A DNA stretch of 63,871 nucleotides from Chloroflexota bacterium (GTDB taxonomy: Bacteria; Chloroflexota; Anaerolineae; CG2-30-64-16): assembly GCA_026389845.1 (NCBI GenBank), contig JAPLHB010000202.1, positions 1 through 63,871 of the forward strand, written 5' to 3'. Under the pieces are notes generated by a model, which was given only the letters and a program-made list of their open reading frames with translations, was not told the DNA's origin and made no database searches. Position numbers and translations under genes: made by a program. Below are positions 41,713 to 50,081 of the stretch, piece by piece (positions within the stretch are counted from its first letter, which is position 1; each line of letters begins with the position of its first letter).

Positions 41713-43377
41713 ATGCCCAAACTCATCCTCGACTATCGTCAGACAATCTGGCAGGCCTTCGAACGCGTCGTGCGGGTCTACCCCGACCGGCTGGCGCTCG
41801 TGGTCCAAGACACGCGGCTCACCTATCGTCAACTAGGTGAACGGGTGGAACGCCTGGCGGCCGGGCTGCACCGCCTGGGCCTGCGCCGCGGGGAGAAGCT
41901 CGCCATCGTCACGGCCAACGGCGAGGCTTTTATCGAGGCGGTCTTCGCGGCCGGCCGGCTGGGGCTGGTCTTCGTGCCCATCAACCCGCTCCTGCGTCCG
42001 CGTGAGCTGCGCCACATCCTGGATGACGCCGAAGCCGCGGCCGTCGTCGTGGCCGAGCGGGTTTGGGGTGGCGAGCCGCTGAAGACGTTCGCTGCGGTCC
42101 GGGCCGACCTGCCCGGCCTGCGCCACGTCATCGTTGCAGGCCAGGGAAGCCTGCCCGATGCCCTACGGTTGAGCGAGCTAATCGCCGAACCTGCGAGGGA
42201 ATTGCCTCCGGCCACAGGGTCGCCGGACGACATGGCCGCCCTGGTCTACACTTCGGGCACGACCGGCGCGCCCAAAGGCTCGATACACACGCACCAGACA
42301 TTGCTTTATGCCACACTAACCTTATCCCGAGAAGTCGACGCGATAGTATCCAGACCCTGGCTTCTGGCAAAGGTCATCTGGTTGACTGTGAAGCGCTACC
42401 CGTCGCGCCTGCGCGGCCTGATCAGCTTCGTGATGGGTCACCAAAACACAACGTTGGTCGCGTTACCGGCCTACACCATCGCGGGCTTCGCCGGTGTGAT
42501 CGGGGCGCTCATCGGCGGTGACTGCCTGGTCCTCATGGAGCGTTTCATCCCCGCAGAGGCTCTCCGATTGATCCAACAAGAACGGATCACTGCCATCGGA
42601 GGTGTGCCGACGATGATGGCGATGATGCTACGCGTGCCCGACTTCGACCGCAATGATCTGAGCTCGGTGCTGTTCTGCTCGATGGGTGCCGCGCCGGTGC
42701 CGCCCTCGCTCGTCGAAGAGATCGAGAAACGCATCGGTTGCGCCGTACTGATCGGCTTCGGCACCACCGAAGCGGCCGGGGGCATCATGGGCACCAACCC
42801 ATTCCTGGATTCACGGCGCGCCGCCAGAGAAACGATCGGCAAGCTCAACCCTGAGTGGGAGGCCAAAGTCGTAGACGATCAGAGACGGCCCTTGCCTACG
42901 GGGCAGATAGGCGAACTGATCCTGCGGGGCCCTAGCGTCATGAAGGGCTACTACAAAGCCCCCGAACTGACTGCCCAGACCATTGACGCCGAGGGTTGGT
43001 ACAGCACGGGCGACCTGGCGACGATAGATGCCAAACGCTACATCCGCATCGTAGGCCGCAAGAAAGATATGATCATCCGCGGCGGGCAGAACATCTACCC
43101 GGCCGAGCTAGAAGCGACGCTCGTTGCACACCCGCAAATTCGCCAGGCGGCCATCATCGGCATCCCCACCAATCTAGGCGACGAGCGCGTGCTGGCCTGC
43201 CTGGTGCTCGAACCGGGCGCCAGCCTCCTGCCGGCCGCGGTGCTGGACTTCTGCCGCGGACAGTTAGCGCCCTACAAGGTCCCGGACGAAGTGCGCTTCC
43301 TGGATGAGCTGCCGATGAACCCGACCGGCAAGGTGCAGAAGTATATCTTGCGAGAAATGGTCACAGCGAAGACCTGA
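41713..43377 (+). CDS. fatty-acid--CoA ligase (AMP-binding)
   Basis: The 554-aa ANL-superfamily enzyme shows the ATP-loop LVYTSGTTGAPKGS (from residue 177), the GFGTTEAAGG motif, STGDLATID, the hinge GRKKDMIIRGGQNIYPAE and the catalytic lysine region PTGKVQKYIL. It adenylates a carboxylic acid, most likely a fatty acid, and transfers it to CoA (or an ACP). ATG at 41713 has ACAGGAG eight bases upstream. It is the first gene of a run of glycosyltransferase, sulfotransferase-like and phosphodiesterase genes and may supply their acyl chains. Its stop codon lies inside a perfect palindrome. Confidence 0.93.
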   Translation: MPKLILDYRQTIWQAFERVVRVYPDRLALVVQDTRLTYRQLGERVERLAAGLHRLGLRRGEKLAIVTANGEAFIEAVFAAGRLGLVFVPINPLLRPRELRHILDDAEAAAVVVAERVWGGEPLKTFAAVRADLPGLRHVIVAGQGSLPDALRLSELIAEPARELPPATGSPDDMAALVYTSGTTGAPKGSIHTHQTLLYATLTLSREVDAIVSRPWLLAKVIWLTVKRYPSRLRGLISFVMGHQNTTLVALPAYTIAGFAGVIGALIGGDCLVLMERFIPAEALRLIQQERITAIGGVPTMMAMMLRVPDFDRNDLSSVLFCSMGAAPVPPSLVEEIEKRIGCAVLIGFGTTEAAGGIMGTNPFLDSRRAARETIGKLNPEWEAKVVDDQRRPLPTGQIGELILRGPSVMKGYYKAPELTAQTIDAEGWYSTGDLATIDAKRYIRIVGRKKDMIIRGGQNIYPAELEATLVAHPQIRQAAIIGIPTNLGDERVLACLVLEPGASLLPAAVLDFCRGQLAPYKVPDEVRFLDELPMNPTGKVQKYILREMVTAKT

Positions 43378-43401
43378 CAGGTTTCGGAAACCTGTCAGGT
43401 C
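43371..43401 (+). terminator. perfect palindrome at the end of the ligase gene
   Basis: GACCTGACAGGTTT (43371-43384), CGG, AAACCTGTCAGGTC (43388-43401). The ligase stop TGA is part of the left arm. No T-run follows, so it may be a dispersed repeat rather than a terminator; a gene with AAGGAGG begins ten bases later. Confidence 0.55.
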
Positions 43402-43422
43402 TGGCTCTTCAAGGAGGAAACC

Positions 43423-44058
43423 ATAACTATACCCCCCTCAGATACGTCTCCTATTGCAGAAAACGACCCGGCCCGGCCACCGCTTCTGAACTGGCTGCTG
43501 GCCCGGCTGCGCATTGACCCGGCCATCCTGGAAGACCCTGCTATCCAGGAGCAACTGGGACCGATGTGGCGGCGGGCGCCGGCGCGCTTTCGGCCCTATG
43601 GCCTGCTGATGTTCGCCATGTGGGGCGGCCGGTTCATCTGGTTCACCCTCGGCAGCCAGGTCTTGATGGGCCTGCTGTTGTTTTACTTTGTGGCGCACAC
43701 CGTCTTGCCCCATATCACCGGCTGGTGGCTGACGCTGGTTCCCGTCATCCTTGGGCTTGGGGTCCTGAGCGGTTTCACCGTCAGCCGCCGCGTCGAGGTC
43801 ACCTGGAGCAGGGCCGGCGGCTCGTTCTCCTACCCCAGCATGTGGCGCGCCATGCTGTTTCTGATTCCGATCTTCATCCTGCGCGGCGTGCTGATCGTGC
43901 TCATCAACCGGGGCGTCACGGCCGTGCTGCCGTTGCGCAATCTGCTCTTCTTCTTCGTGCCAGGCATGTTGACCACGCGGGCGACCATGCTGATCGTTCG
44001 CTTGCGTCACCTGCAAAGGAAATTTGGCAGTACCGCAAAATCTGCTTTGTCACCCTGA
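43423..44058 (+). CDS. four-helix membrane protein, unknown, with possible ATA start
   Basis: The frame encodes a soluble N-terminus (NWLLARLRIDPAILED) and four membrane helices (YGLLMFAMWGGRF onward). The first in-frame ATG is at 43564, but coding-like sequence extends upstream to 43423, where AAGGAGG (43411-43417) is perfectly spaced before ATA. Either translation starts at ATA, or an ATG mutated to ATA and the gene is weak or dead. The C-terminus (KFGSTAKSALSP) and stop are supplied by a dispersed palindrome, so the native 3' end has been lost. No family recognised. Confidence 0.6.
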   Translation: MTIPPSDTSPIAENDPARPPLLNWLLARLRIDPAILEDPAIQEQLGPMWRRAPARFRPYGLLMFAMWGGRFIWFTLGSQVLMGLLLFYFVAHTVLPHITGWWLTLVPVILGLGVLSGFTVSRRVEVTWSRAGGSFSYPSMWRAMLFLIPIFILRGVLIVLINRGVTAVLPLRNLLFFFVPGMLTTRATMLIVRLRHLQRKFGSTAKSALSP

Positions 44059-44230
44059 GCGGGTTAGCCCCGTGAAGTTCGTTGCAGTAAGAATTCAGCG
44101 AAGGGTCTCGTTGCGACGAGCAGAACTTGTCCTGAACGCAGTGAAGAGCCTGCCCTGAGTGCAACGAACGGATTCTTCGCTGGTGTCACGCCGTCGCGAG
44201 AGATTAGGGGCAGACCCGCTCAGAATGACA
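44027..44230. repeat. dispersed long palindrome, copy 8 (extended form)
   Basis: It starts GCAGTACCGCAAAATCTGC, TTTGTCACCCTGAGCGGGT and ends ACCCGCTCAGAATGACAG. It overlaps the 3' end of the preceding gene. Confidence 0.88.
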
Positions 44231-44258
44231 GACTTCCAAGAGGAGGAATATCTGACTC

Positions 44259-44960
44259 ATGGAACCGACGACATCGAAAGAACGGCTGCTGCTGGTGGCG
44301 GCCGACTTGCCGCCGGCCGGGCCGCTCGCGACCTGGCTGCGACACCTGCCCTATCTCTCCAACCTGGCCGAGCGCGGCGCGCGGGCGCGCATCAAAGCCC
44401 CCGCGAACGGGCTTGCCGCATGGCCTTCCCTCGTTACCGGCACGCCGCAGCATACCGAGTCGTGGGACGAAAGCGCGGCTTTCTGGCGTCTTCTCACCGA
44501 CAAGGGGCGACGCGTCGTGGTCTGCGATGCCGCGAAAGACGAAACCCAGGCGTTAGCCGGTCAAAGCGACTGGGATTTCATGCTGCTCCGCTATCACGAT
44601 GCCGCCGCGCCGGAGCCAGGCGCGGACGCGTTGCACCGCTGGCAGGATTGGGATAAGGCGATCGCGGCTGTGGGCATGGCTGCGGGTTCGCACACGGCGG
44701 TGATAGCTCTGGCTTTGCCCCCGGCCGCGGGGGAAGGGACGGTGGTGGCGGGCGGCGGCTTCATCGCCAAGATCGGCGACATGGGGACGATCAATCTCCT
44801 GGATCTGGCGCCCACGATCACGTGGCTGCTGGACGTGGCGCCTACCAGCCAGATGACCGGCCGGGTCTGGGACGAGCTATGGCAGCCCGAAGCCGGCTGG
44901 AGCGAGGAGGAGCAACAGGCATTGTTTCAACATTTGAAGGGCTTGGGGTATCTGAGCTAA
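44259..44960 (+). CDS. reduced alkaline-phosphatase-superfamily protein
   Basis: The 233-aa protein retains the outline of the type I phosphodiesterase/AP superfamily: HLPYLSNLAERGARARIK early, a WPSLVTGTPQ segment where the nucleophile loop lies, and the C-terminal GTINLLDLAPTITWLLDVAP. The usual metal-binding Asp/His clusters and the expected 400-600 residue length are missing, so it is probably not catalytic. AGGAGG lies upstream of the ATG. The next gene, a GT1 glycosyltransferase, starts two bases after its stop; the same gene pair occurs, with a full-length phosphodiesterase, at 48173-51260. Confidence 0.65.
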   Translation: MEPTTSKERLLLVAADLPPAGPLATWLRHLPYLSNLAERGARARIKAPANGLAAWPSLVTGTPQHTESWDESAAFWRLLTDKGRRVVVCDAAKDETQALAGQSDWDFMLLRYHDAAAPEPGADALHRWQDWDKAIAAVGMAAGSHTAVIALALPPAAGEGTVVAGGGFIAKIGDMGTINLLDLAPTITWLLDVAPTSQMTGRVWDELWQPEAGWSEEEQQALFQHLKGLGYLS

Positions 44961-44962
44961 AA

Positions 44963-46126
44963 ATGGACAATCGTGACACAATCCTGGTATTGCCTTTCAG
45001 CACTGCGGTGGCGCACGTCGCCCGGCTGATGGAAGTGAGCAAAGGCCTGCACGACCTGGGCCACGAGGTCGTCTTTGGCGGCGGCGGGCCGGCGTTGGCC
45101 CTGGCGCAGCAAGCGGGTTTCGCGGTCCGGCCGTTGCCCGAGCTGGACATCGCCTGGGCGCTGGCGCGCATCTGGCAAGGGCCGCGGGCGATCTACTCGA
45201 CCGAACTGGTCGCCAGTTTCGTGCAGGCCGAGTTGGCCCTCCTGACCGAGCTCCAGCCCGCGCTGGTGGTGGTGGACGGCCGGTTGAGCGGCGGAACCTC
45301 GGCGACCCTGGCCGGCCGGCCGTGGGTCTCTTTGTTGAACGCCTACATCACGCCTTGCGCGGTCAACGGGATGCTGGCCTACACCTTCCCCGGCCCACCG
45401 CCACTGCTGGGACCGGGCGCCGAGGCGGCGTTCAACCAGGTGCGCGGTCAGTACGGCTTGCCGGCCGTGGCAAGCACGCTGGACCTGCTCGCCGGTGATC
45501 TGAATCTGATGTGCGACGTGCCGGAATACGCGCCGGTGCAGGATGCGCCGGCCCACTATCGCTACGTGGGGCCGATCATCTGGGATGGGACGCCGGAGCC
45601 GCCGGACTGGCTGAGCAGCCTGGATCCTGGCCGTCCCACCATCTATTTCACCATGGGCAGCACCGGGCCAGTTGCCGCGTTCCAGGCCGTGTTGGAAGCG
45701 TTCGGCGGCACGGAATATCAAGTGCTGATGACCACCGGGGGCGTGACGCGGCCGGAGGACTTGAGGCCGCTGCCTACGAACTTCCACGTGGCCGGCTTCG
45801 CGCCCGGGGACGAGCTGATGCGCTGGGCCGACGTGGTGATCTGTCACGCCGGCAACGGCACGACCTACCAGGCGTTGCGCGCCGGCTTGCCGGTCATCGC
45901 CTGGCCCTTCATTCAAGACCAGCGCTGGAACGCGCGGCGGCAGGCCGAGCTGGGGGTAGGGTTGACGCTGGCAGCCCTGAATCCGGCTGCGTTGCGCGCC
46001 GCGGTCGAGGAGGTGCAGAGCAATTCAAGTTATCGGGCTGCGGCCCAACGGTTCCAGCAGATCCTGACCGGTTACGACGGACCGCGCACGGCAGCGCAAT
46101 TGATCCACGAATTCATCAGACAATAG
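44963..46126 (+). CDS. GT1-family (UGT/MGT-like) glycosyltransferase, copy A
   Basis: The 387-aa GT-B enzyme starts with LVLPFSTAVAHVARLMEVSKGLHDLGHEVVF in the acceptor half (written here as the GHEVVF turn), and has the donor half signature TIYFTMGSTG and VVICHAGNGTTYQALRAG with the His that binds the nucleotide sugar diphosphate. It would add a sugar from an NDP-sugar to a lipid or small molecule. It is coupled to the gene upstream and clearly paralogous to 50082-51260. Confidence 0.9.
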   Translation: MDNRDTILVLPFSTAVAHVARLMEVSKGLHDLGHEVVFGGGGPALALAQQAGFAVRPLPELDIAWALARIWQGPRAIYSTELVASFVQAELALLTELQPALVVVDGRLSGGTSATLAGRPWVSLLNAYITPCAVNGMLAYTFPGPPPLLGPGAEAAFNQVRGQYGLPAVASTLDLLAGDLNLMCDVPEYAPVQDAPAHYRYVGPIIWDGTPEPPDWLSSLDPGRPTIYFTMGSTGPVAAFQAVLEAFGGTEYQVLMTTGGVTRPEDLRPLPTNFHVAGFAPGDELMRWADVVICHAGNGTTYQALRAGLPVIAWPFIQDQRWNARRQAELGVGLTLAALNPAALRAAVEEVQSNSSYRAAAQRFQQILTGYDGPRTAAQLIHEFIRQ

Positions 46127-46142
46127 AGAGGAGGTATGCACC

Positions 46143-46868
46143 ATGAAACTCATCGGCGCCGGATTCGCCCGGACGGGCACGATGTCGCTCAGAACGGCCC
46201 TGGGCAAGCTAGGCTATCAAGCCTACCACATGGAAGAAGCAGCCATGAACTACGAGAGGGGCGATCTGGCCGCGTGGAACGCCTGTTTGGAAGGCAGGAG
46301 CGACATGGATTGGCACAAGCTGTTCGCCGGATACGATGCGACGACCGATCTGCCGGCCTGTCTCTTCTACCGTGAGCTGATGGAAGCGTTTCCCGAAGCG
46401 CGCGTCATCCTCACCGTGCGCGACCCGGAAAAGTGGTGGCAAAGCTTCGAGAAGTTAACACATTGGCACAACACCATGATTGAACGGCTCAAGTTCGTCC
46501 CGCGTTTCAGGGAGTTCCAGCGGCTGTTCCGAAATGTCGAGCGGGTCGCGTTCGGTGGTATGTCGGAGCGAGAGAACTGCATCGCGCGTTTCAATCAACA
46601 CAATGAAGCTGTGAAAGCAGCGATTCCGCCGGATCGCCTGTTGGTCTTTGAGGTCAAGGAGGGCTGGGAACCATTGTGCAGGTTTCTGGGCGTCCCAGCG
46701 CCCGATGAGCCGTTCCCCCATGTCAACGAAGGCATCGCGACGGTTGATCGGAAAGCGCGCAGCGTGTTGATCAGCGACCTCATCAAGACCGCTTTGCCGG
46801 TGGTGGCGGTCGTCCTAGTGGTGATAATCGTAGTACTCTATCTTCTCAACCAGTACGTGCTCCGTTGA
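46143..46868 (+). CDS. sulfotransferase-like protein, tail-anchored, copy A
   Basis: The 241-aa protein has the P-loop-like PAPS-binding start GAGFARTGTMSLRTAL (residues 5-20), VILTVRDPEKWWQS (the 3'-phosphate-binding Arg/Ser region) and VFEVKEGWEPLCRFLG, matching the family annotated as sulfotransferase_4. A C-terminal hydrophobic helix (about 219-236) makes it tail-anchored. AGAGGAGG precedes the ATG. It is the first of three tandem copies. Sulfation of a membrane glycolipid is the natural inference from its neighbours. Confidence 0.85.
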   Translation: MKLIGAGFARTGTMSLRTALGKLGYQAYHMEEAAMNYERGDLAAWNACLEGRSDMDWHKLFAGYDATTDLPACLFYRELMEAFPEARVILTVRDPEKWWQSFEKLTHWHNTMIERLKFVPRFREFQRLFRNVERVAFGGMSERENCIARFNQHNEAVKAAIPPDRLLVFEVKEGWEPLCRFLGVPAPDEPFPHVNEGIATVDRKARSVLISDLIKTALPVVAVVLVVIIVVLYLLNQYVLR

Positions 46869-46906
46869 TTCTCGGCGGAAGAAGATTCTCTTGAAAGGAA
46901 CACACG

Positions 46907-47620
46907 ATGAAACTCATTGGTGCGGGGTTTTCTCGAACAGGCACGATGTCGCTCAAAGCAGCCCTGCTGAAGCTCGGTTATCGCTCCTACCACATGGAGG
47001 AAGCGCTGGTGAACTTCGAAAAGGGCCATCTGGACATGTGGAATGCCTACATGGAGGGGCGAAGCCCCATGGATTGGCCCAAGCTGCTCACCGGCTACGA
47101 TGCCACGGCCGATCTTCCGGCTGCCCTCTATTACCGCGAGCAGATGGAGGCGTTTCCCGAATCGCGCGTCATCCTGACCGTGCGCGACCCGGAGGCGTGG
47201 TGGCAGAGCACAGAAAAGCTGGTGCACGTGCAGAACACACTGGTTGAACGCCTCAGGTTCATGCCCCGTTTCCGAGAATTTCAGCGGCTGTTCAGAAACA
47301 TCGAGCGGGCTCTGTGCGGTGGTCCGGTCACTCGCGAACCCGCCATAGCACGTTTCATCCAACACAACGAAGAGGTGAAGGCGACGATCCCAGCGGACCG
47401 CCTGTTGGTCTTTGAGGTCAAGGAGGGCTGGGAGCCACTCTGCAAGTTCCTCGGGGCGCCGGTGCCCGACGAGCCGTTCCCCCATGAAAACGCAGGCATC
47501 GCCACGGTCGAGAAACTCATGCAGAGGATCTTGTTGACCGATCTCCTCAAGATCGCGTTGCCCGTGCTGGTGGGCATCGCGGTGGTGGTCATCGTTCTAA
47601 TCTATCTTCTCAGCAGATAG
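46907..47620 (+). CDS. sulfotransferase-like protein, tail-anchored, copy B
   Basis: The 237-aa paralogue of the preceding gene keeps GAGFSRTGTMSLKAAL, VILTVRDPEAWWQS, VFEVKEGWEPLCKFLG and the C-terminal membrane helix (VVVIVLIYLLSR end). The copies diverge mostly in the middle, so they have probably specialised in acceptor choice. AAGGA lies upstream of the ATG, 38 bases after the stop of copy A. Confidence 0.85.
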   Translation: MKLIGAGFSRTGTMSLKAALLKLGYRSYHMEEALVNFEKGHLDMWNAYMEGRSPMDWPKLLTGYDATADLPAALYYREQMEAFPESRVILTVRDPEAWWQSTEKLVHVQNTLVERLRFMPRFREFQRLFRNIERALCGGPVTREPAIARFIQHNEEVKATIPADRLLVFEVKEGWEPLCKFLGAPVPDEPFPHENAGIATVEKLMQRILLTDLLKIALPVLVGIAVVVIVLIYLLSR

Positions 47621-47627
47621 CGGAAAG

Positions 47628-47831
47628 GTGAAGGATGGCTGGAAGCCGCTGTGTGACTTCCTGGGCGTGCCGGTTCCCGATGAGCCGTTTCCCCATGAGA
47701 ACGCGGGTACTGCTACGGCCGAGGCCATCCTGAAGAAAAACCTCGTCTCCGATTTGAGCAAGATCGCCCTACCCATTCTGGCGGGCCTCGTGGTCGTAGT
47801 GATCGTGGTTGTCTATCTCCTGACCCGGTGA
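47628..47831 (+). pseudogene. sulfotransferase-like protein, copy C, C-terminal fragment
   Basis: The 67 codons from GTG 47628 match only the last third of copies A and B: VKDGWKPLCDFLGVPVPDEPFP, then the tail anchor. The PAPS-binding part is absent. It begins seven bases after the stop of copy B, as expected from unequal recombination within a tandem array. A peptide could still be made, but it would have no catalytic site. Confidence 0.75.
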
Positions 47832-47860
47832 TCACGCCGAATGTTCTATGCTCGACACGG

Positions 47861-48110
47861 TCGCAAAGTGCGCTTTTGGGCGTCTGTCATTCTGAGCGGG
47901 TTTGCCCCTAACTTCTCGCGACGGCGAGCATCCAGCGAAGAATCCCTTCGTTGCACTCAGGGCAGGCTCTTCACTGCAGTCAGGACAGGTTCTCATTCCG
48001 CGGCGAGACCCTTCGCTGAATTCTCACGGCAACGCACTTCACGGGACCGACCCGCTCAGAGCTTGCCCTGAGTGCAGCGAAGGGGTGACAAAGCAGATGT
48101 TGCAGCTACT
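47861..48110. repeat. dispersed long palindrome, copy 9 (extended form)
   Basis: It starts TCGCAAAGTGCGCTTTTGGG, then CTGTCATTCTGAGCGGGT, contains the extra CACTCAGGGCAGGCTC-type insert and ends near GGGTGACAAAGCAGATGTTGC. TATAAT at 48141-48146 just after it may serve the next gene. Confidence 0.85.
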
Positions 48111-48172
48111 CAAAGAAACGCAGTTTGTGCCCGAGGGCAGTATAATCCCAACTGAAAGCGAGCAAAGCAGCT

Positions 48173-50062
48173 GTGAGACGCACGCCTTTCGATCCCAAGC
48201 GCCCCCGCGTGATCGTGCTGGGCTTCGACGGCCTGTCACCGCGGCTGATGGAGCCGTGGATGGAGGCCGGGCTGCTGCCTAACTTCGCCCGGCTGGCGCG
48301 GGAAGGAACCTACCGCCGCCTGCAGACGACCGTGCCGTCGGAGTCGCCGATTGCCTGGTCGTCCTTTGCCACGGGCTGCAACCCGGGCAAGCACGGCATC
48401 TTCGGCTTCCTGCACCGCGCGCCTGAAACCTACCTGGCCGAGCCGTCGTACCTCAGACTCGGCCGGCGGATCGGCCGGCGCACCGTGCCGCTGCCGCAGC
48501 GCGGGCGGCAGGGGCAGTCGTTCTGGCAAGTGGCGGGCGAGCACGGCATCTCGACGACCGTGATGCGCGCGCCGCTGTCGTTTCCGTTCGAACGGGTGAA
48601 GGGCGGACTGCTGCTCAGCGGCCTGGGCACGCCCGGCCTGTTGGGATCGGCGGGCGGGTTCACCGCGTACCGCACTAACTTGCAGGGCGAGCACGAGCCT
48701 GCGGTGATGGGCGGCGACTGGGTGACGGTGCGGGTCGAAAACGACCGGGTCGAAACGGAGCTTCTCGCCCTGCAGATGCCGGCGCGCGGTATCACGAAGA
48801 CCGTGCCGCTCCGCTTCCTGGTGGATCGCGCCGGACAATGCGTGACCATCGAGCTATCGGGCCAACGGCAGACGGTCGGGGTGGGACAGTGGAGCGACTG
48901 GTTCGAGGTGGCCGTGCCGTTGTTCGGGCCGCTCATCCGGCTGCGGGGCACGTGCCGCTTCTACGTGGTCAGCGTGGAGCCGGAGCTGTGGGTCCACGCC
49001 ACCGCGCTCAATTTCCATCCGGCGTCGCTGGTTCCCCTCTCGTCGCCGTTCGGCTTCGCGCGGATGCTGGCGCGGGAGCTGGGTCTGTTCGCCACCCTGG
49101 GCATCCCGGAGGAGGTGGGCGGGCTGATTGACGGCGACCTGCCGGAAGATGTCTACCTGGCCGATATGTACGATGGCTGGCGGCAGCAGGAGGCGATGGA
49201 CGAGTTCGTCATGGCGCGCTACCCGGCCAACCTGTTCGTCGCCCTGCACCTGCAAACCGACGTGCTCCAGCACGGCTTCTGGCGCTTCACCGACGAGACC
49301 CACCCGCTCTATGATCCGATCACGGCCGAGAAGTATCGCGACGCGATCCTGACCGGCTACCGCTATGCCGACGGCGTGCTCGGCCGGATGCTGGCGAAGC
49401 ACGTAGACGAGCAGACGACCGTGCTGGTGCTCTCGGATCACGGGTTCGAGTCGTTTCGGCGCAACGTCAACCTCAACACCTGGCTGGCGCAGAACGACTT
49501 CCTGAGCGCCAAGCCCCCCATCCGGCAAGACGCGGGCGCGGCGCGCCGGTTCTTCTTCCGGCACGTCCACTGGGGCCGAACGAAGGCCTACGGCCTGGGG
49601 CTGGGGACGCTTTACCTCAATCTGCTGGGCCGCGAGGGTAAGGGGATCGTCGCGGCGGGCGAGGAGGCGCAGCAGGTGAAACAGGCGATCCGCCACGGCC
49701 TGAAGGCGCTGGTAGACCCGCGGACCGGCGTCCATCCCATCGCCGAAGTCTACGATGCGGCCGAGCTGTATCATGGCCCCCACGTCGGCAGGGGGCCAGA
49801 CCTGGTGGTGACGCTGGAGCCGGGCTACCGGATTTCGTGGCCGTCCATGCTGGGAGTCATCGAGCCGGAGATTTTTTCCGACAACCTGAAGAAGTGGAGC
49901 GGCGACCACGTCAACCTGCCGGCCGACCGCAGCCACGGCATCTTCTTCGCCAACCGTCCACTCGCAGCCGAAGCGCCGAGCATCATGGATCTCGGTCCCA
50001 CCGCCCTGTCCTTGCTCGGCGTGCCCGTGCCCGCAGAGATGGACGGGAAATCGTTGATCTAA
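48173..50062 (+). CDS. alkaline-phosphatase-superfamily phosphodiesterase
   Basis: The 629-aa protein is a full-length type I phosphodiesterase/nucleotide pyrophosphatase: VIVLGFDGLSPRLME with the first metal Asp, SPIAWSSFATGCNPGKHGIF as the nucleophile loop, LHLQTDVLQHGFWRF, VLVLSDHGFES with the second metal site, and a late DRSHGIFFANR with a His. Family members hydrolyse phosphodiester bonds or transfer phospho-head groups to glycans or lipids. GTG at 48173 is the likely start. A GT1 gene follows 19 bases later, the second instance of this pairing. Confidence 0.88.
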   Translation: MRRTPFDPKRPRVIVLGFDGLSPRLMEPWMEAGLLPNFARLAREGTYRRLQTTVPSESPIAWSSFATGCNPGKHGIFGFLHRAPETYLAEPSYLRLGRRIGRRTVPLPQRGRQGQSFWQVAGEHGISTTVMRAPLSFPFERVKGGLLLSGLGTPGLLGSAGGFTAYRTNLQGEHEPAVMGGDWVTVRVENDRVETELLALQMPARGITKTVPLRFLVDRAGQCVTIELSGQRQTVGVGQWSDWFEVAVPLFGPLIRLRGTCRFYVVSVEPELWVHATALNFHPASLVPLSSPFGFARMLARELGLFATLGIPEEVGGLIDGDLPEDVYLADMYDGWRQQEAMDEFVMARYPANLFVALHLQTDVLQHGFWRFTDETHPLYDPITAEKYRDAILTGYRYADGVLGRMLAKHVDEQTTVLVLSDHGFESFRRNVNLNTWLAQNDFLSAKPPIRQDAGAARRFFFRHVHWGRTKAYGLGLGTLYLNLLGREGKGIVAAGEEAQQVKQAIRHGLKALVDPRTGVHPIAEVYDAAELYHGPHVGRGPDLVVTLEPGYRISWPSMLGVIEPEIFSDNLKKWSGDHVNLPADRSHGIFFANRPLAAEAPSIMDLGPTALSLLGVPVPAEMDGKSLI

Positions 50063-50081
50063 AAGCGAACAAAGAAACCCC

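Noticed and set aside
47861..48110. Small genes within the palindrome copy
   Set aside because: All frames are repeat-encoded and match other copies of the palindrome, with no independent support.
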